Part shown: positions 7,398 to 15,288 of the stretch, one piece after another
How the letters are laid out: each line of letters begins with the position of its first letter
How positions within the stretch are numbered: the stretch's first letter is position 1
Assembly: GCF_000716435.1 (NCBI RefSeq)
Contig: NZ_JNWO01000050.1
Coordinates: forward strand, 1-32,357
DNA: 32,357 nucleotides
DNA from: Streptomyces xylophagus
GTDB lineage: Bacteria; Actinomycetota; Actinomycetes; Streptomycetales; Streptomycetaceae
Reading direction: 5' to 3'
The notes under the pieces: model-generated
Database searches by the model: none
Told to the model about the DNA's origin: nothing
What the model saw: the letters and a program-made list of their open reading frames with translations, nothing else
Made by a program: the position numbers and the translations under genes

Positions 7398-8872
7398 CGG
7401 CCGGCCCCCACCTTCAGGGCAAGCGGATGCTCCCAGGCCCCGTAGGGCAGTTGGAGCAGGCCGGAGTCGAAGCCCACCCGGCGCAGGTCGTCGATGCAGC
7501 CCGGGTCCATGCGCGGCACCGCCCGCAAATCCCCGAACTCCGTTCCGGGGGAGAAGATCTCATTGGTCGCCGGACGGCCGGACTCGCCGATCCCGGTCAG
7601 CTCCAGAACATGGGAGACGTAGCGGTGGCGGCGGCCACCGATCCGTGTCTCGTCCTTCATGTCGACGTAGACGATGAAGTCCAGGCCGTTGGCGGTCTGT
7701 CGGTACGCGAGCTGCTCCGACAGGTTGGACTGGGCGAGCGCATACAGCTCGGCGATCCGATCGAAGACGATGTCCGGGCGACGCGCGTGGATCGTGCACA
7801 GGTTGCCGCCGGACCCGTTCGTTAACGCCTGCATCATGGCAACGATCTCCGGGCCGCGGACCTCACCGACCACGATCCGCTCCAACGACATCCGCAGCGC
7901 GGGATGCATAAGGTCCAGCAGCGTGATCTCGCCCGCGCCACGGCCGGTGACGTCCTTCTCTCCATTGGACTGGCGCCCGACCAGAGAAACGACCTGGCGG
8001 TGGTAGCCGTTGGTGTGGGCGAACAGCTCATCCTCGGTCTGGACGGTGCCGAAACGGCACTCCGGGTCGAACTCCTTGAGCATCGCCCGCAACAGGGTGG
8101 TTTTCCCTGCCTTCTGCTTGCCCGCGATCATGACGTTCTTCTCCGCGCGCACGCACGCGCCGAGGAACTCCCGCAGGATCGGGTCGATCGTCCCTAGCTG
8201 CACCACGTCGTTGAGGTCGGCCTGCGAGACGCGATGGCGGCGGATGACCACGTACGTCATCGGCCCGAGCCCGGTGATCGCCTGAAGGCGAGAGCCGTCA
8301 GGCAGCGAGAGGGCGAGGGTGGGGTTGGCGGTGGAGATGGTCCGCTCGTTGTGTCCGGAGTCGCGGGCCAACTCCCTTAGCAGTTCGAGTAGTTCGTCTT
8401 CCGAGTCCGCGATCGGGCCAACCATCCGGCGTTCGCCGTCGCCGTAGTCGAGCCACACCTCGTGCGGGCCCTGGATGATGATGTCCTCGACCCGCTTGTC
8501 GTCCAGATACGGCTGTAGCCGCCCGGCCCGGTAGAGCAGGTCGTAGACGGCACGCCGCAGCGCCCCGTCCTCGTGCGGTGTCATCGCGTGCGCGTCCGAC
8601 CACAGTGCGACCGCCTCGTTGATCCAGTTCAGGCAGAGCTGTTCCTCGCTGTCCCGGTCCATGTCCGGGACGGTCTTGAGTAACTTCTCGCGTTTCCGGG
8701 CGACTTGGGCCGCGATGTTCCGGGCGGCCTGGTAGTCGACCGTGATCTGCGGTGCGGTGGCGCCGACCGTGTGTGGACTCGAAGCGGTTCCGGCCTCTGT
8801 CCGGTACGCCGGCTGAGGGCGGCCGGGCGGGGGAGCCACGGAGGGATCGGGGTGTAGAGGCTTAGCGTCCAC
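7394..8872 (-). CDS. tadA: TadA/CpaF-type pilus assembly ATPase
   Basis: 492 aa from the GTG at 8872. This start is preferred over an upstream in-frame ATG at 8953 because GGGGAGG lies six bases before it and it overlaps the end of the upstream TadZ-like gene by only 11 bp. It belongs to the secretion ATPase family of CpaF/TadA: an N-terminal domain, then Walker A G251-K-Q-K-A-G-K257-T, an Asp/Glu box (QTEDELFAH), Walker B RIVVGEVRG, and the His box SGGNLCTIHAR. The Walker A interior (KQKA) departs from the common GTGS form but keeps G, K and T. It powers pilin assembly from the cytoplasmic face. Two leucines are encoded by TTA (codon 64 at 8681-8683; codon 350 at 7823-7825), so full translation should need the bldA tRNA if the host is a Streptomyces. 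Confidence 0.93.
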   Translation of the reverse strand: MDAKPLHPDPSVAPPPGRPQPAYRTEAGTASSPHTVGATAPQITVDYQAARNIAAQVARKREKLLKTVPDMDRDSEEQLCLNWINEAVALWSDAHAMTPHEDGALRRAVYDLLYRAGRLQPYLDDKRVEDIIIQGPHEVWLDYGDGERRMVGPIADSEDELLELLRELARDSGHNERTISTANPTLALSLPDGSRLQAITGLGPMTYVVIRRHRVSQADLNDVVQLGTIDPILREFLGACVRAEKNVMIAGKQKAGKTTLLRAMLKEFDPECRFGTVQTEDELFAHTNGYHRQVVSLVGRQSNGEKDVTGRGAGEITLLDLMHPALRMSLERIVVGEVRGPEIVAMMQALTNGSGGNLCTIHARRPDIVFDRIAELYALAQSNLSEQLAYRQTANGLDFIVYVDMKDETRIGGRRHRYVSHVLELTGIGESGRPATNEIFSPGTEFGDLRAVPRMDPGCIDDLRRVGFDSGLLQLPYGAWEHPLALKVGAGR

Positions 8873-9686
8873 GGTTCGCCTCCCCGCCGGCGAAGGCGCG
8901 GCGCTGCGCGAGGCGGGCGCGTCGTACGGCGGCTCGCTGCACCAGCAGGGCACTGCTCGTGCGGGCGGCCTTCATCAGCGGCGACTTGGTGAAGCGGCGG
9001 GGCTGTTCGGCGCCGTCGGACAGCACCCGGGCGTCCTCCGGCGCGTACGGCAGTGTCGCCACGACGGGCACCTGCAGCACGCGCTGGATCTCGCCGGCGG
9101 GGTAGGGGCCTTCGTCGATCACCAACAGGCCGACGTCCCCGACGCGTTCTTCCAGCGCCGTTACCCGGGCTTGCGCTGCCTGGAGACACCGAAGGGTGTT
9201 GCGCACCACCACGATCACGGAATCAGCCTGATCGGCCAGCACCCCGGAAGGACCGAAGGCCCCGCTGCGGCCGAGGTCGATCAGGACGTCGTGGCCGTAG
9301 TCGGCCTCAATACCCCGGAACATGGCCGCCAGGCCTTTCCACACCGAGCCCAGACTCGCCGTCTGCGCGGGGTCGGTGATGCCCGGCAGCAGCAGCCGGT
9401 CACGCGGTGACCCCCGCTGTCCGTCCTCACCGATCAGATCAATCAGCTGCCGCCAGAAGGCGTCCCCGAACTCCCCCGTGCGGGCGGCCACCGACAGGTT
9501 GCGCAGCCCGTACCGTTCGCCGAGCGTGCCCTGCAGCAGCCCGTGCAGCACGGCCCCGCCGTCCGGATCGCACTCGGCCAGGATCATCTTCCGGCCCGGC
9601 TCCAGCGGCCACGACAGCAGCAGCGCGAGCGCACTGGTCGTCACCCCCGGTGCGCCGGCGCAGCCGGTCAGCGCGATGACCGCCAT
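8862..9686 (-). CDS. TadZ/CpaE-like MinD-family ATPase with altered P-loop
   Basis: 274 aa from the ATG at 9686, which forms TGATG with the stop of the SAF-domain gene. The N-terminus MAVIALTGCAGAPGVTTSAL is a ParA/MinD-type deviant P-loop, but the catalytic lysine position is Val (GAPGVTT). The motif AECDPDGG follows, then DVLIDLGRSG and a DSVIVVVRNT strand. A basic C-terminal tail (about 230-274) may bind membrane or partners. TadZ/CpaE proteins place Tad pili at defined cell sites. Loss of the P-loop lysine occurs in several TadZ-like and actinobacterial relatives, so nucleotide hydrolysis is doubtful. The position directly before the motor supports the pilus role over plasmid partition. 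Confidence 0.82.
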   Translation of the reverse strand: MAVIALTGCAGAPGVTTSALALLLSWPLEPGRKMILAECDPDGGAVLHGLLQGTLGERYGLRNLSVAARTGEFGDAFWRQLIDLIGEDGQRGSPRDRLLLPGITDPAQTASLGSVWKGLAAMFRGIEADYGHDVLIDLGRSGAFGPSGVLADQADSVIVVVRNTLRCLQAAQARVTALEERVGDVGLLVIDEGPYPAGEIQRVLQVPVVATLPYAPEDARVLSDGAEQPRRFTKSPLMKAARTSSALLVQRAAVRRARLAQRRAFAGGEANRGR

Positions 9687-10396
9687 CAGCTGCCGTCCGG
9701 AGCGGTGAGGACCAGACGCAACGCGTTGGTTGATACCCACGCGGCGACGGTGGGGCCGTCGGTGGCGGAGGTCGCGACGTCGACGACGACGATTCCGGTT
9801 CCGGGGGCGGCTTTGGATGCTTTCACGACGCGCCCGGTGATCGTCTCCGGCGCGGCGGACGCCTTGTCGGTGTCCGTGGTGTCCTGCGCGGGCACGTGCA
9901 CCAGCTCGACCTTCTGGCCGGGCACCAGGCTGGTGGCGGGAACCTGTTCGGGCTTGAGCCCGATCGGCACCAGCTGCTCCCCGGCCTTCACCAGGGAGCC
10001 TTCCGTCACCTGTGACGGCGTGAGCAGCGAGCCGGGCTTGAGTTCCACGGCCGCCCGCTTGCCCACCAGCGACTTCGCATCGTCCGCGTGGACGGCTTTC
10101 ACCGCCGGGTCCAGGGAGATCGAGGCCGTCCCGAGGTCCTGTTCGGTGAGGATCTGGCCGACCTGGACGTCGCGGACCACGGTGATCACCTGGGTGCGGT
10201 GGCCGACCTGCAGCAGCAAGACGGCAACACCCGCTCCGCCAGCGGCGATCAGCGCCAGCGACAGGGCGATCACGCCCGGTCGGCGCCTGCGGGCGGATAC
10301 TCGTGGCGGAGCGACCGGTGCAGCCACCTGCCCCTGCTGGGGGACTCCGGTCGCGCTTGTTGTCTCCGCGCGTTCTTGGGTCTTGGTCCTGCTCAA
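9686..10396 (-). CDS. SAF-domain (CpaB/RcpC-like) pilus protein
   Basis: 236 aa with a TTG start at 10396, supported by GGAAGGA six bases upstream. The nearby ATG at 10403 is out of frame. A basic cytoplasmic N-terminus (RRRRP) precedes one helix at about 41-63. The SAF domain follows (VVRDVQVGQILTEQDL, then VGKRAAVELKPGSLLTPSQV, about 70-130). The remaining extracytoplasmic part resembles the CpaB C-terminal region (LVPGQKVELVHVP). In Gram-negative Tad systems CpaB/RcpC acts at the outer membrane secretin. Here it most likely binds wall polymer or guides the pilus through peptidoglycan. Confidence 0.82.
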   Translation of the reverse strand: MSRTKTQERAETTSATGVPQQGQVAAPVAPPRVSARRRRPGVIALSLALIAAGGAGVAVLLLQVGHRTQVITVVRDVQVGQILTEQDLGTASISLDPAVKAVHADDAKSLVGKRAAVELKPGSLLTPSQVTEGSLVKAGEQLVPIGLKPEQVPATSLVPGQKVELVHVPAQDTTDTDKASAAPETITGRVVKASKAAPGTGIVVVDVATSATDGPTVAAWVSTNALRLVLTAPDGS

Positions 10397-10416
10397 CGTT
10401 CATCCTTCCGGTGGCG

Positions 10417-11301
10417 TTATCTGACGACCTGGAGTTCGCCGATCGCCACCTGCATCTGGGACTGACGGGTTTCGGTGAACTGGCCGGTCTCTCCGGCACC
10501 TCCGACGACCTGCCAGATGACCGTCCACTTGGCTGTCGCGGTCAGGGCGTACTTGCCTCCGGCCTGAGAGGCGGACGCCGTGCTGTACGTGTGACCGCAC
10601 GTCGGGGACTCCCGCTTGCCGTACGTGGCCGCGTACTCGGTGCCGGGCCCGTCGCAGATGAGCGCGCTTCCATCACCTAAGGACCATTTGATATTGCTGA
10701 CCTTCGCTGTTGCGGTGACCGTCACACCGGCCAGTGCCGCGGACGCGGTGTTGGGTCCGTACGTGGTGGGGCTCTCGTTGACCCACATCCACATCGGTAC
10801 GCCGACCACGTACTGTCCGGCGGCGCGCGGGCTGGCGATGCTCGGGCCGGTCAGCAGCATCCGGTCCACGGCCTCGCGCGCCAGTTGCTCGGGGTCGACG
10901 TTGACCGCGGGGGCCTGTGCCGCCCAGAAGACCTGGGAGACGATCTGTGCTCCTGCAGCGGCCGCGAGTGCGTCGCTCAGGCAGATGCGCGTGTAGATCG
11001 CTCCGTCGCCGGGCTTGTGGCCGTCCCAGACCGGATCGCTGGCGGGGGGTTGAGGATCGAGGCGCTTCACCGAGCACAGCTGGGGGCGGGTGTCCTTGTC
11101 CGACCCGTTGGCGGTCGGATCGCCCGATGGGCTTTGCCCGTTTGAGGTTCCCGGCTGCTGTTCGCAGACCGTGACGTAGGAGCTCGCGCCGGGGCAGTCG
11201 CCACCGATCACCGGGTCGTCGTCGGCGCTCGCCGACGCCGCGGGCAGCGTGCAGAGCGCTGCGGTAGCCAGGACTGTGGCCAGGATGGAGCGGTTCAGCA
11301 C
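10417..11301 (-). CDS. Secreted Tad-locus protein with PKD-like C-terminal part
   Basis: 294 aa from the GTG at 11301, which overlaps the stop of the lipoprotein gene. This start gives a clean signal peptide (hydrophobic LATVLATAALCTLPA, cleavage after SASA). An in-frame ATG at 11352 would add 17 residues before it. The mature protein has an early Cys pair (GDCPGASSYVTVCEQ), an Ala-rich middle, and a C-terminal beta-rich module with WSLGDGSALICDG and SPTCGHTY. The GDG core and closing H-Y of that module recall PKD folds with an added disulfide. No enzyme motif is seen. It may be a surface adhesin or wall guide for the pilus. Codon 208 is TTA (10678-10680). Confidence 0.7.
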   Translation of the reverse strand: MLNRSILATVLATAALCTLPAASASADDDPVIGGDCPGASSYVTVCEQQPGTSNGQSPSGDPTANGSDKDTRPQLCSVKRLDPQPPASDPVWDGHKPGDGAIYTRICLSDALAAAAGAQIVSQVFWAAQAPAVNVDPEQLAREAVDRMLLTGPSIASPRAAGQYVVGVPMWMWVNESPTTYGPNTASAALAGVTVTATAKVSNIKWSLGDGSALICDGPGTEYAATYGKRESPTCGHTYSTASASQAGGKYALTATAKWTVIWQVVGGAGETGQFTETRQSQMQVAIGELQVVR

Positions 11302-11912
11302 GTGTGCGTTCCGTCTGGCGTGACCTCTGTGATCATCCACTGTTTCCCCCACTTCTCCGCCGTAGCTGTCGTCACGTATCGCAAGGGCTGATTTGACGGG
11401 AATGGCCGCACGGCGCCCGTCTTCCTCGTGACGGTCTTCCAGTTCGAGATGTCCAGGCAGTCCTGCACGGTGGCTTTCGGAGTTGCGCCGGTGAGCGTCA
11501 GGGACGTGATCTTCGCGTCGTGCGTCGGAGCGCCCGTGGTGGCGGTGCCGGCCTTCTGCATGACCAGCACGTCGCCCATGGCACGGCCCAGGGCCTTCTT
11601 CGTGCCGTACTTCTCCAGGTCCGTGCCCTTGATGCTGGCCTGTGCGTACGCCTTGACCTGGGCGTCCCAGAAACCGTCGTACGCCGTGAGAACGGCGGCC
11701 TTGGCCTGAGCCTGCGGATCCGTCCGTGCGGAAGAGGTCGGCGGCGTAGAAGTGCTCCTGGCCGGCGGCGAATTCTTGGCGGACGAGCCGGATTCACCGC
11801 CGCCTCCGCAGGCGGTCACCAGCAGCAGACCGCCGGCGATCAGTACAGCGGTTGCGTACTCCCGGATGCGGACAGCGGTGAGCCCTCCCGGGCGTCGTTG
11901 TGCACGTGTCAC
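11295..11912 (-). CDS. Lipoprotein of the Tad locus
   Basis: 205 aa from the GTG at 11912, chosen for the GGGGAG five bases upstream. The longer frame to 12032 has no ribosome site. A basic N-terminus leads to a hydrophobic stretch and the lipobox VTAC with Cys-35 followed by GGGG, then a Ser/Thr/Pro tether. The folded part (about 75-205: AVLTAYDGFWDAQVKAY, DCLDISNW, KWGKQWMITEVTPDG) has the helix-then-curved-sheet look of NTF2-like lipoproteins. It is probably anchored on the outer face of the membrane and may help pilus assembly. It is the first gene after a 242-bp gap, so it may head the main pilus transcript. Confidence 0.75.
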   Translation of the reverse strand: MTRAQRRPGGLTAVRIREYATAVLIAGGLLLVTACGGGGESGSSAKNSPPARSTSTPPTSSARTDPQAQAKAAVLTAYDGFWDAQVKAYAQASIKGTDLEKYGTKKALGRAMGDVLVMQKAGTATTGAPTHDAKITSLTLTGATPKATVQDCLDISNWKTVTRKTGAVRPFPSNQPLRYVTTATAEKWGKQWMITEVTPDGTHTC

Positions 11913-12048
11913 ATTGTCTCCCCGTACGACGTGGTGCGGCATGATCACTGGCGGTCGTCGGCGCACGGCGGTCTGGGTTGGCGGCCAGAGCCGGCTGTGG
12001 TGATGCGTCTGCGGAGCCGCAAGTTCGCGCATTTGCCGGTCAACTCCC

Positions 12049-12077
12049 CAGCTAGTTCAGTGAGTTCACTCGTACAA
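12049..12077 (-). promoter_or_regulatory. Tentative Tad-operon promoter with inverted repeat in the spacer
   Basis: In the 242-bp gap (11913-12154) the minus strand reads TTGTAC, 17 bases, then TAGCTG. This is a modest match to a housekeeping promoter. The spacer contains the inverted repeat AGTGA-AC-TCACT (12059-12070), where a repressor could sit. The rest of the gap shows nothing clear. Confidence 0.3.
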
Positions 12078-12154
12078 CTCGGGATGTACCTGGTCACGTT
12101 CAGAACTGGATGTCGGTTCGTCGTGCCGGCTCCGCCTCTCTCCTACGGCCAACG

Positions 12155-12757
12155 TCACGTCCGCGAGAAGGAGATCTCGACGCGTCGGTTCGCTCTCCGG
12201 CCGGCCTCCGTGGTGTTCGACGCGACCGGATCACGTTCGCCGAAACCCCGGGTCTCGAAGCTGACCGTCGTCGGGAGCTCGTTGGCCAGGACCCCCTGCA
12301 CGGCCTGGGCCCGCTGCGCGGACAGCACGTCGCCGTGGGCCGAGGAGCCGAGGCTGTCGGTGAAGCCGAAAATGCGGACCCTCACCGGCTGCTGCTGGCT
12401 GATAGCGCGGGCGATCGCGGCGATGCGGGACTGCGCCGAACCGCTCAGCAGTGCGCTGTCCTTGGCGAACAGCACCTCGGCCTGGAGCGCGTACGTCACC
12501 TCCGTGTTCGTTTCCGTGCGCCGTTCGGAGCCGTCCTGGTTCGCGACCACTCGGCTGACGGCGACAGGGTCCGAGCCGATGTCGAGAATCTTGGGCGGGG
12601 CGAGTGTGGCACCGCCGTGCAGCACGAGGCCGGTGCCGCTATGGGCCGGGAAGGCCACGGTCTCCTGGACACCGCTGGCGGCGGTCGCGCTGAGGGCCGC
12701 AGCCAGGGTGGTGAGCGCGAGGAGCCCGACCGTGAGGCGAGACGGTAGTGGCCGCAT
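12155..12757 (-). CDS. Secreted OmpA-domain protein
   Basis: 200 aa. The ATG is preceded by GAGGTGAGG and lies 12 bp after the upstream lipoprotein gene. A signal peptide (about 1-27, LLALTTLAAALSATAASG) leads to a short beta region and an OmpA C-terminal peptidoglycan-binding domain at about 90-198. The hallmark helix reads VLSAQRAQAVQGVL, with the end motif RRANRRVEI. The Asp usually found in the NxxLSxxRA helix is kept as G-D-V-L-S. The domain binds diaminopimelate peptidoglycan in many bacteria. Having no outer membrane to serve here, it may fix a surface structure such as the Tad pilus to the wall. Confidence 0.85.
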   Translation of the reverse strand: MRPLPSRLTVGLLALTTLAAALSATAASGVQETVAFPAHSGTGLVLHGGATLAPPKILDIGSDPVAVSRVVANQDGSERRTETNTEVTYALQAEVLFAKDSALLSGSAQSRIAAIARAISQQQPVRVRIFGFTDSLGSSAHGDVLSAQRAQAVQGVLANELPTTVSFETRGFGERDPVASNTTEAGRRANRRVEISFSRT

Positions 12758-12769
12758 GGGTACCTCACC

Positions 12770-13345
12770 TCACCCAGAGATGTTGATGGTCGCGGTGTCG
12801 AACAGAGGGAGCTGGAAGCCGACCGAGGTCGTACTCGTTGGTGGTGCGGGGAACTGCATGAAGACGTGGACGCTCTCCCCGGCATTCAGCGCGGTGAGTC
12901 CTGTCGTGGTGAGGGGATGGCCGCTCGTGTCGCGCAGCACGTAGTAGCGCTTGCGCTGCACGAAGTCGGTGACCGTGGCTCCGGCCAGCGACGGTCCGGT
13001 CCTGAGAACGGCGAGCTCGTCGCCGCGCAACTCGGCGGGTACGACGGCCGTTTGGGTCCCGTCGTTCTTGAGGTCGCCGCGGACGGTGAGGTAGTCGGCC
13101 GGATCCCGGTCGGCGGATGTGATCGTCAGGGCCAGGCCGTTCTGGCCCTGGAGCTCGGCCAGCCCTGTGCCGCCCAGGCCCTGCTTCTCGCGCGGGGCGG
13201 AGCCGCTGGTTGCCGAAGCCGCGGTCATCGCGCCGCCGTCTTGGTTGCCGACGCCTGCGCAGCCTGAGGCTCCCAGGATCAGACCTGCGGCAAGGACCGG
13301 TGTGAGTAGTTGTCTGCGCAGCGGGATGATGAAGCACGTTCGCAT
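12770..13345 (-). CDS. Lipoprotein with Ig-like (DUF4352-type) domain, tentative
   Basis: 191 aa from the ATG at 13345. The frame is open to 13693, but that extension overlaps the 84-aa gene and has no signal sequence. The ribosome site is weak (GGACGG ten bases upstream). The lipobox is GASGC with Cys-29, followed by a Gly/Ala/Ser linker. The mature domain is beta-rich: LALTITSADRDP, YLTVRGDLKNDGT, ALNAGESVHVFMQFPAPP. The order of conserved strands resembles extracellular DUF4352-like domains of lipoproteins, but that match is by eye. It lies 12 bp before the OmpA gene and is likely co-transcribed. Confidence 0.72.
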   Translation of the reverse strand: MRTCFIIPLRRQLLTPVLAAGLILGASGCAGVGNQDGGAMTAASATSGSAPREKQGLGGTGLAELQGQNGLALTITSADRDPADYLTVRGDLKNDGTQTAVVPAELRGDELAVLRTGPSLAGATVTDFVQRKRYYVLRDTSGHPLTTTGLTALNAGESVHVFMQFPAPPTSTTSVGFQLPLFDTATINISG

Positions 13346-13475
13346 GGCGCTATGTCCGTCCCTTCTGGCAGATGGTCCTGGTCGGAGCGTTCTTGCCCTC
13401 TCCTCGCGCACGATCTGTTGCTCCGCCGGATCAACTGCTCGCGTGAGGAGGCGGCCGATACGGCGCGGCCTGATG

Positions 13476-13730
13476 TCATGAGATCTGCCCGCCGGGCCAG
13501 AGGACGAGAACATTGTCGTCGAGCGTGACGTAGCGTCCGGGATGGCTCGTGCGGACATCGTGGAGTTCCTTCTCGGAGAACGTTCCTTGCACCACGACCG
13601 CCGTCTCCAGGGCCTCGGCACTTTTGGTGGTGGGCTGGGCGGCGACGATCTCCAGCACGCACAGCCCTCGGTGCCTGGGTGCGGGACAGGCAAAGTCGGC
13701 CCTTGCTCGCTGCCGACGGAAGCGGCGCAT
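13476..13730 (-). CDS. Small unknown protein (84 aa)
   Basis: The ATG at 13730 has an excellent ribosome site (GAGGAGG, five bases upstream), which is the main reason to call it. The protein has a strongly basic N-terminus (MRRFRRQRARAD), two Cys (residues 15 and 24), and a C-terminal half with mixed charge (GTFSEKELHDVRTSHPGRYVTL) that could be a small alpha/beta fold. There is no signal peptide or membrane segment, and I do not recognise the family. It lies downstream of the terminator at 13882-13923 and 130 bp before the lipoprotein gene. It may start the transcript for the lipoprotein and OmpA genes. Confidence 0.6.
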   Translation of the reverse strand: MRRFRRQRARADFACPAPRHRGLCVLEIVAAQPTTKSAEALETAVVVQGTFSEKELHDVRTSHPGRYVTLDDNVLVLWPGGQIS

Positions 13731-13881
13731 GATTCCTCCTCAACCCGGAGTGCTCCGGTCGAGCGGTATGGAACGGGACGTCCGCAGGAAGAAGGCCGCC
13801 AGGCAGAGGCGGGGCCGGTCGGACGCGAGGTGCGTCTTGCCGGATCTCACCCACTGGGCTCGGCACTCGATGCGGGCACGT

Positions 13882-13923
13882 GACGGGGGCCTGACTGCCT
13901 GGTCAGTCAGTCAGGCCCCCGTC
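13882..13923. terminator. Strong bidirectional-type terminator hairpin
   Basis: A perfect 16-bp stem (13882-13897 paired with 13908-13923) with a 10-base loop lies about 100 bp past the methyltransferase stop on the minus strand. There is no T-tract, as is usual for Streptomyces terminators. CAGT repeats beside the loop permit small shifts in pairing. It separates the methyltransferase transcript from the 84-aa gene. Confidence 0.85.
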
Positions 13924-14023
13924 CGTAGCTCCCGGCGCGGACCGGTACGGGGAGCCGGTACGAGCCGGGAGCGGTCAAGGCGGCCACTCAGGCCTGTGCG
14001 GCGCAGGCGGGGGCGCCGGCCGG

Positions 14024-14815
14024 CTATATGCCCGGACCTCCGTGCGCACGGGCGACGGCTACGGAGAAGGCCGCCTGGGCGACCGGCCGAGCACGTGCGC
14101 CGTCGTGGAGCACCTGGTCGGGCGGCTTGAGTCCCGTGGGGATGGGGCTGTTCACCGGCGGCGGATGCTGGGGAGGAGGGCTGCCGTACCCGCTCAGGAC
14201 GATCGTCCGGTGGCCGTGGTCGAGGTGGTGCACTTCGCGACGCGCCCAGCCGGCGCCGATGTCGCCGAGATGCGCCTCGGTGAGCCCGAGGTCGAACGGG
14301 GCCGGGCCCGCGGGATCGCCGTCGTGAGCCTTCCGTTCGGTGCCGTCGTTGCGGTCAGCGTCTGCGGTGACGTGCACGAGTGCGTAGAACACGCCGTCCG
14401 GCTTCAGCCAGCGGCCCACGTCCGTGAGGAGTCGGCCGGGTTCCAGATACGGCAGGCCGTAGCGGCAGGTGACGACATCGAGGCTGCCGGGCGCCAGATG
14501 GCCGGGTATCGGATCGGCGACGATGTCCCAGAGCGCGTACGACAGGCCTTTGCAAGGCGCTGCCGCTTCGGCCCGCCGCAGGGCCTCGTCGGAGAAGTCG
14601 TAGCCGGTCACCGCGATGCCCGAGGAGGCAAGTTGGCGTGTCCACTGACCCGTGCCGCACGCGAGATCGATGGCGGTCATACCGGGGTGCGGGGCGGCGG
14701 CCTGATCGAAGAGTGCGCTCTCGGCCGCACTGACGGCGACCGGCGGGAAAGATGCGGCCCACTGGTTCCAGTCTGCTGCCGACAGCCTGTGGGTTCGTAA
14801 GGCGGCGGTGGTCAT
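14024..14815 (-). CDS. Class I SAM-dependent methyltransferase
   Basis: 263 aa from the ATG at 14815, which overlaps the stop of the 95-aa gene (ATGA). GGAG lies nine bases upstream. The SAM-binding motif I reads IDLACGTGQW, then VTGYDFS with the acidic ribose-binding Asp, then SLDVVTCRYGLPYLEP (motif III region). After the core fold the protein has an unusual Pro-rich tail from about residue 208 (GSPPPQHPPPVNSPIP...), which could be a linker or the result of an old frameshift. The substrate is unknown. Tight coupling to a small unknown protein hints that this protein may be its partner or substrate. Codon 6 is TTA (14798-14800), an early position that would strongly limit expression without the bldA tRNA. 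Confidence 0.82.
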   Translation of the reverse strand: MTTAALRTHRLSAADWNQWAASFPPVAVSAAESALFDQAAAPHPGMTAIDLACGTGQWTRQLASSGIAVTGYDFSDEALRRAEAAAPCKGLSYALWDIVADPIPGHLAPGSLDVVTCRYGLPYLEPGRLLTDVGRWLKPDGVFYALVHVTADADRNDGTERKAHDGDPAGPAPFDLGLTEAHLGDIGAGWARREVHHLDHGHRTIVLSGYGSPPPQHPPPVNSPIPTGLKPPDQVLHDGARARPVAQAAFSVAVARAHGGPGI

Positions 14816-15099
14816 GGCGTGTTCTCCGGCGGCGCGTCGGTGCAACGGATCCGGCGCAGCCGACTCAGGTCGAACCAGGGAGTGGTTACCTCACCCGCGG
14901 GCACTCTGAACAGGTTCACTGGTGAGGGCTCGTCCGGGAGGTGCGGTAGGGCGGACAGGGCGGCCTGCGGCTCTCGGACCAGGAGGTGCTCTTCGGTCGG
15001 CGTCGCTGGCCGGGGCATAACCGCATCCGATGCCCAGGTGGCACGCCAACGGCTTCGGCGTCCCGGCCTGCCGCGGTGTGTCAGCGGTGACTTGCTCAT
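14812..15099 (-). CDS. Small unknown protein coupled to methyltransferase (95 aa)
   Basis: The ATG has GGAAGGA seven bases upstream and the stop overlaps the methyltransferase start, so translation of both is likely coupled. The N-terminus is very basic (HRGRPGRRSRWR), the middle is Pro/Leu-rich, and the C-terminus has TTPWFDLSRLRRIRC. There are no membrane segments. I do not recognise a family. It might be an accessory protein or a substrate peptide of the methyltransferase. The FDLS near the end only loosely recalls FxLD-type peptide precursors, and the Cys/Ser/Thr-rich core of those is missing. Confidence 0.6.
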   Translation of the reverse strand: MSKSPLTHRGRPGRRSRWRATWASDAVMPRPATPTEEHLLVREPQAALSALPHLPDEPSPVNLFRVPAGEVTTPWFDLSRLRRIRCTDAPPENTP

Positions 15100-15288
15100 G
15101 AGCGCGTCCTTCCTGTGAGGTTGGTGCGGCGAGAACGGGTACCGAGGAGGTCCAGCACCTGGCCCGCAGCGCCGGACGGCGCTGCACGCGCTGTCTTCCG
15201 TGCGGATTGGCTGCTCGGTGACGCTGGCGCCTGCGCGGATGCGGTCCGATGCGTGAGCACGGCCGGCGGGCGGCGGTTGCTGGACCGT

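Noticed and set aside
14197..14208. GGACGATCGTCC palindrome resembling the XRE operator
   Set aside because: It lies inside the methyltransferase coding region, differs in the outer bases and has no partner 21 bp away.
14812..15099. FxLD-type lanthipeptide precursor for the 95-aa protein
   Set aside because: The FDLS segment is not FxLD and there is no Cys/Ser/Thr-rich core or lanthionine synthetase nearby.
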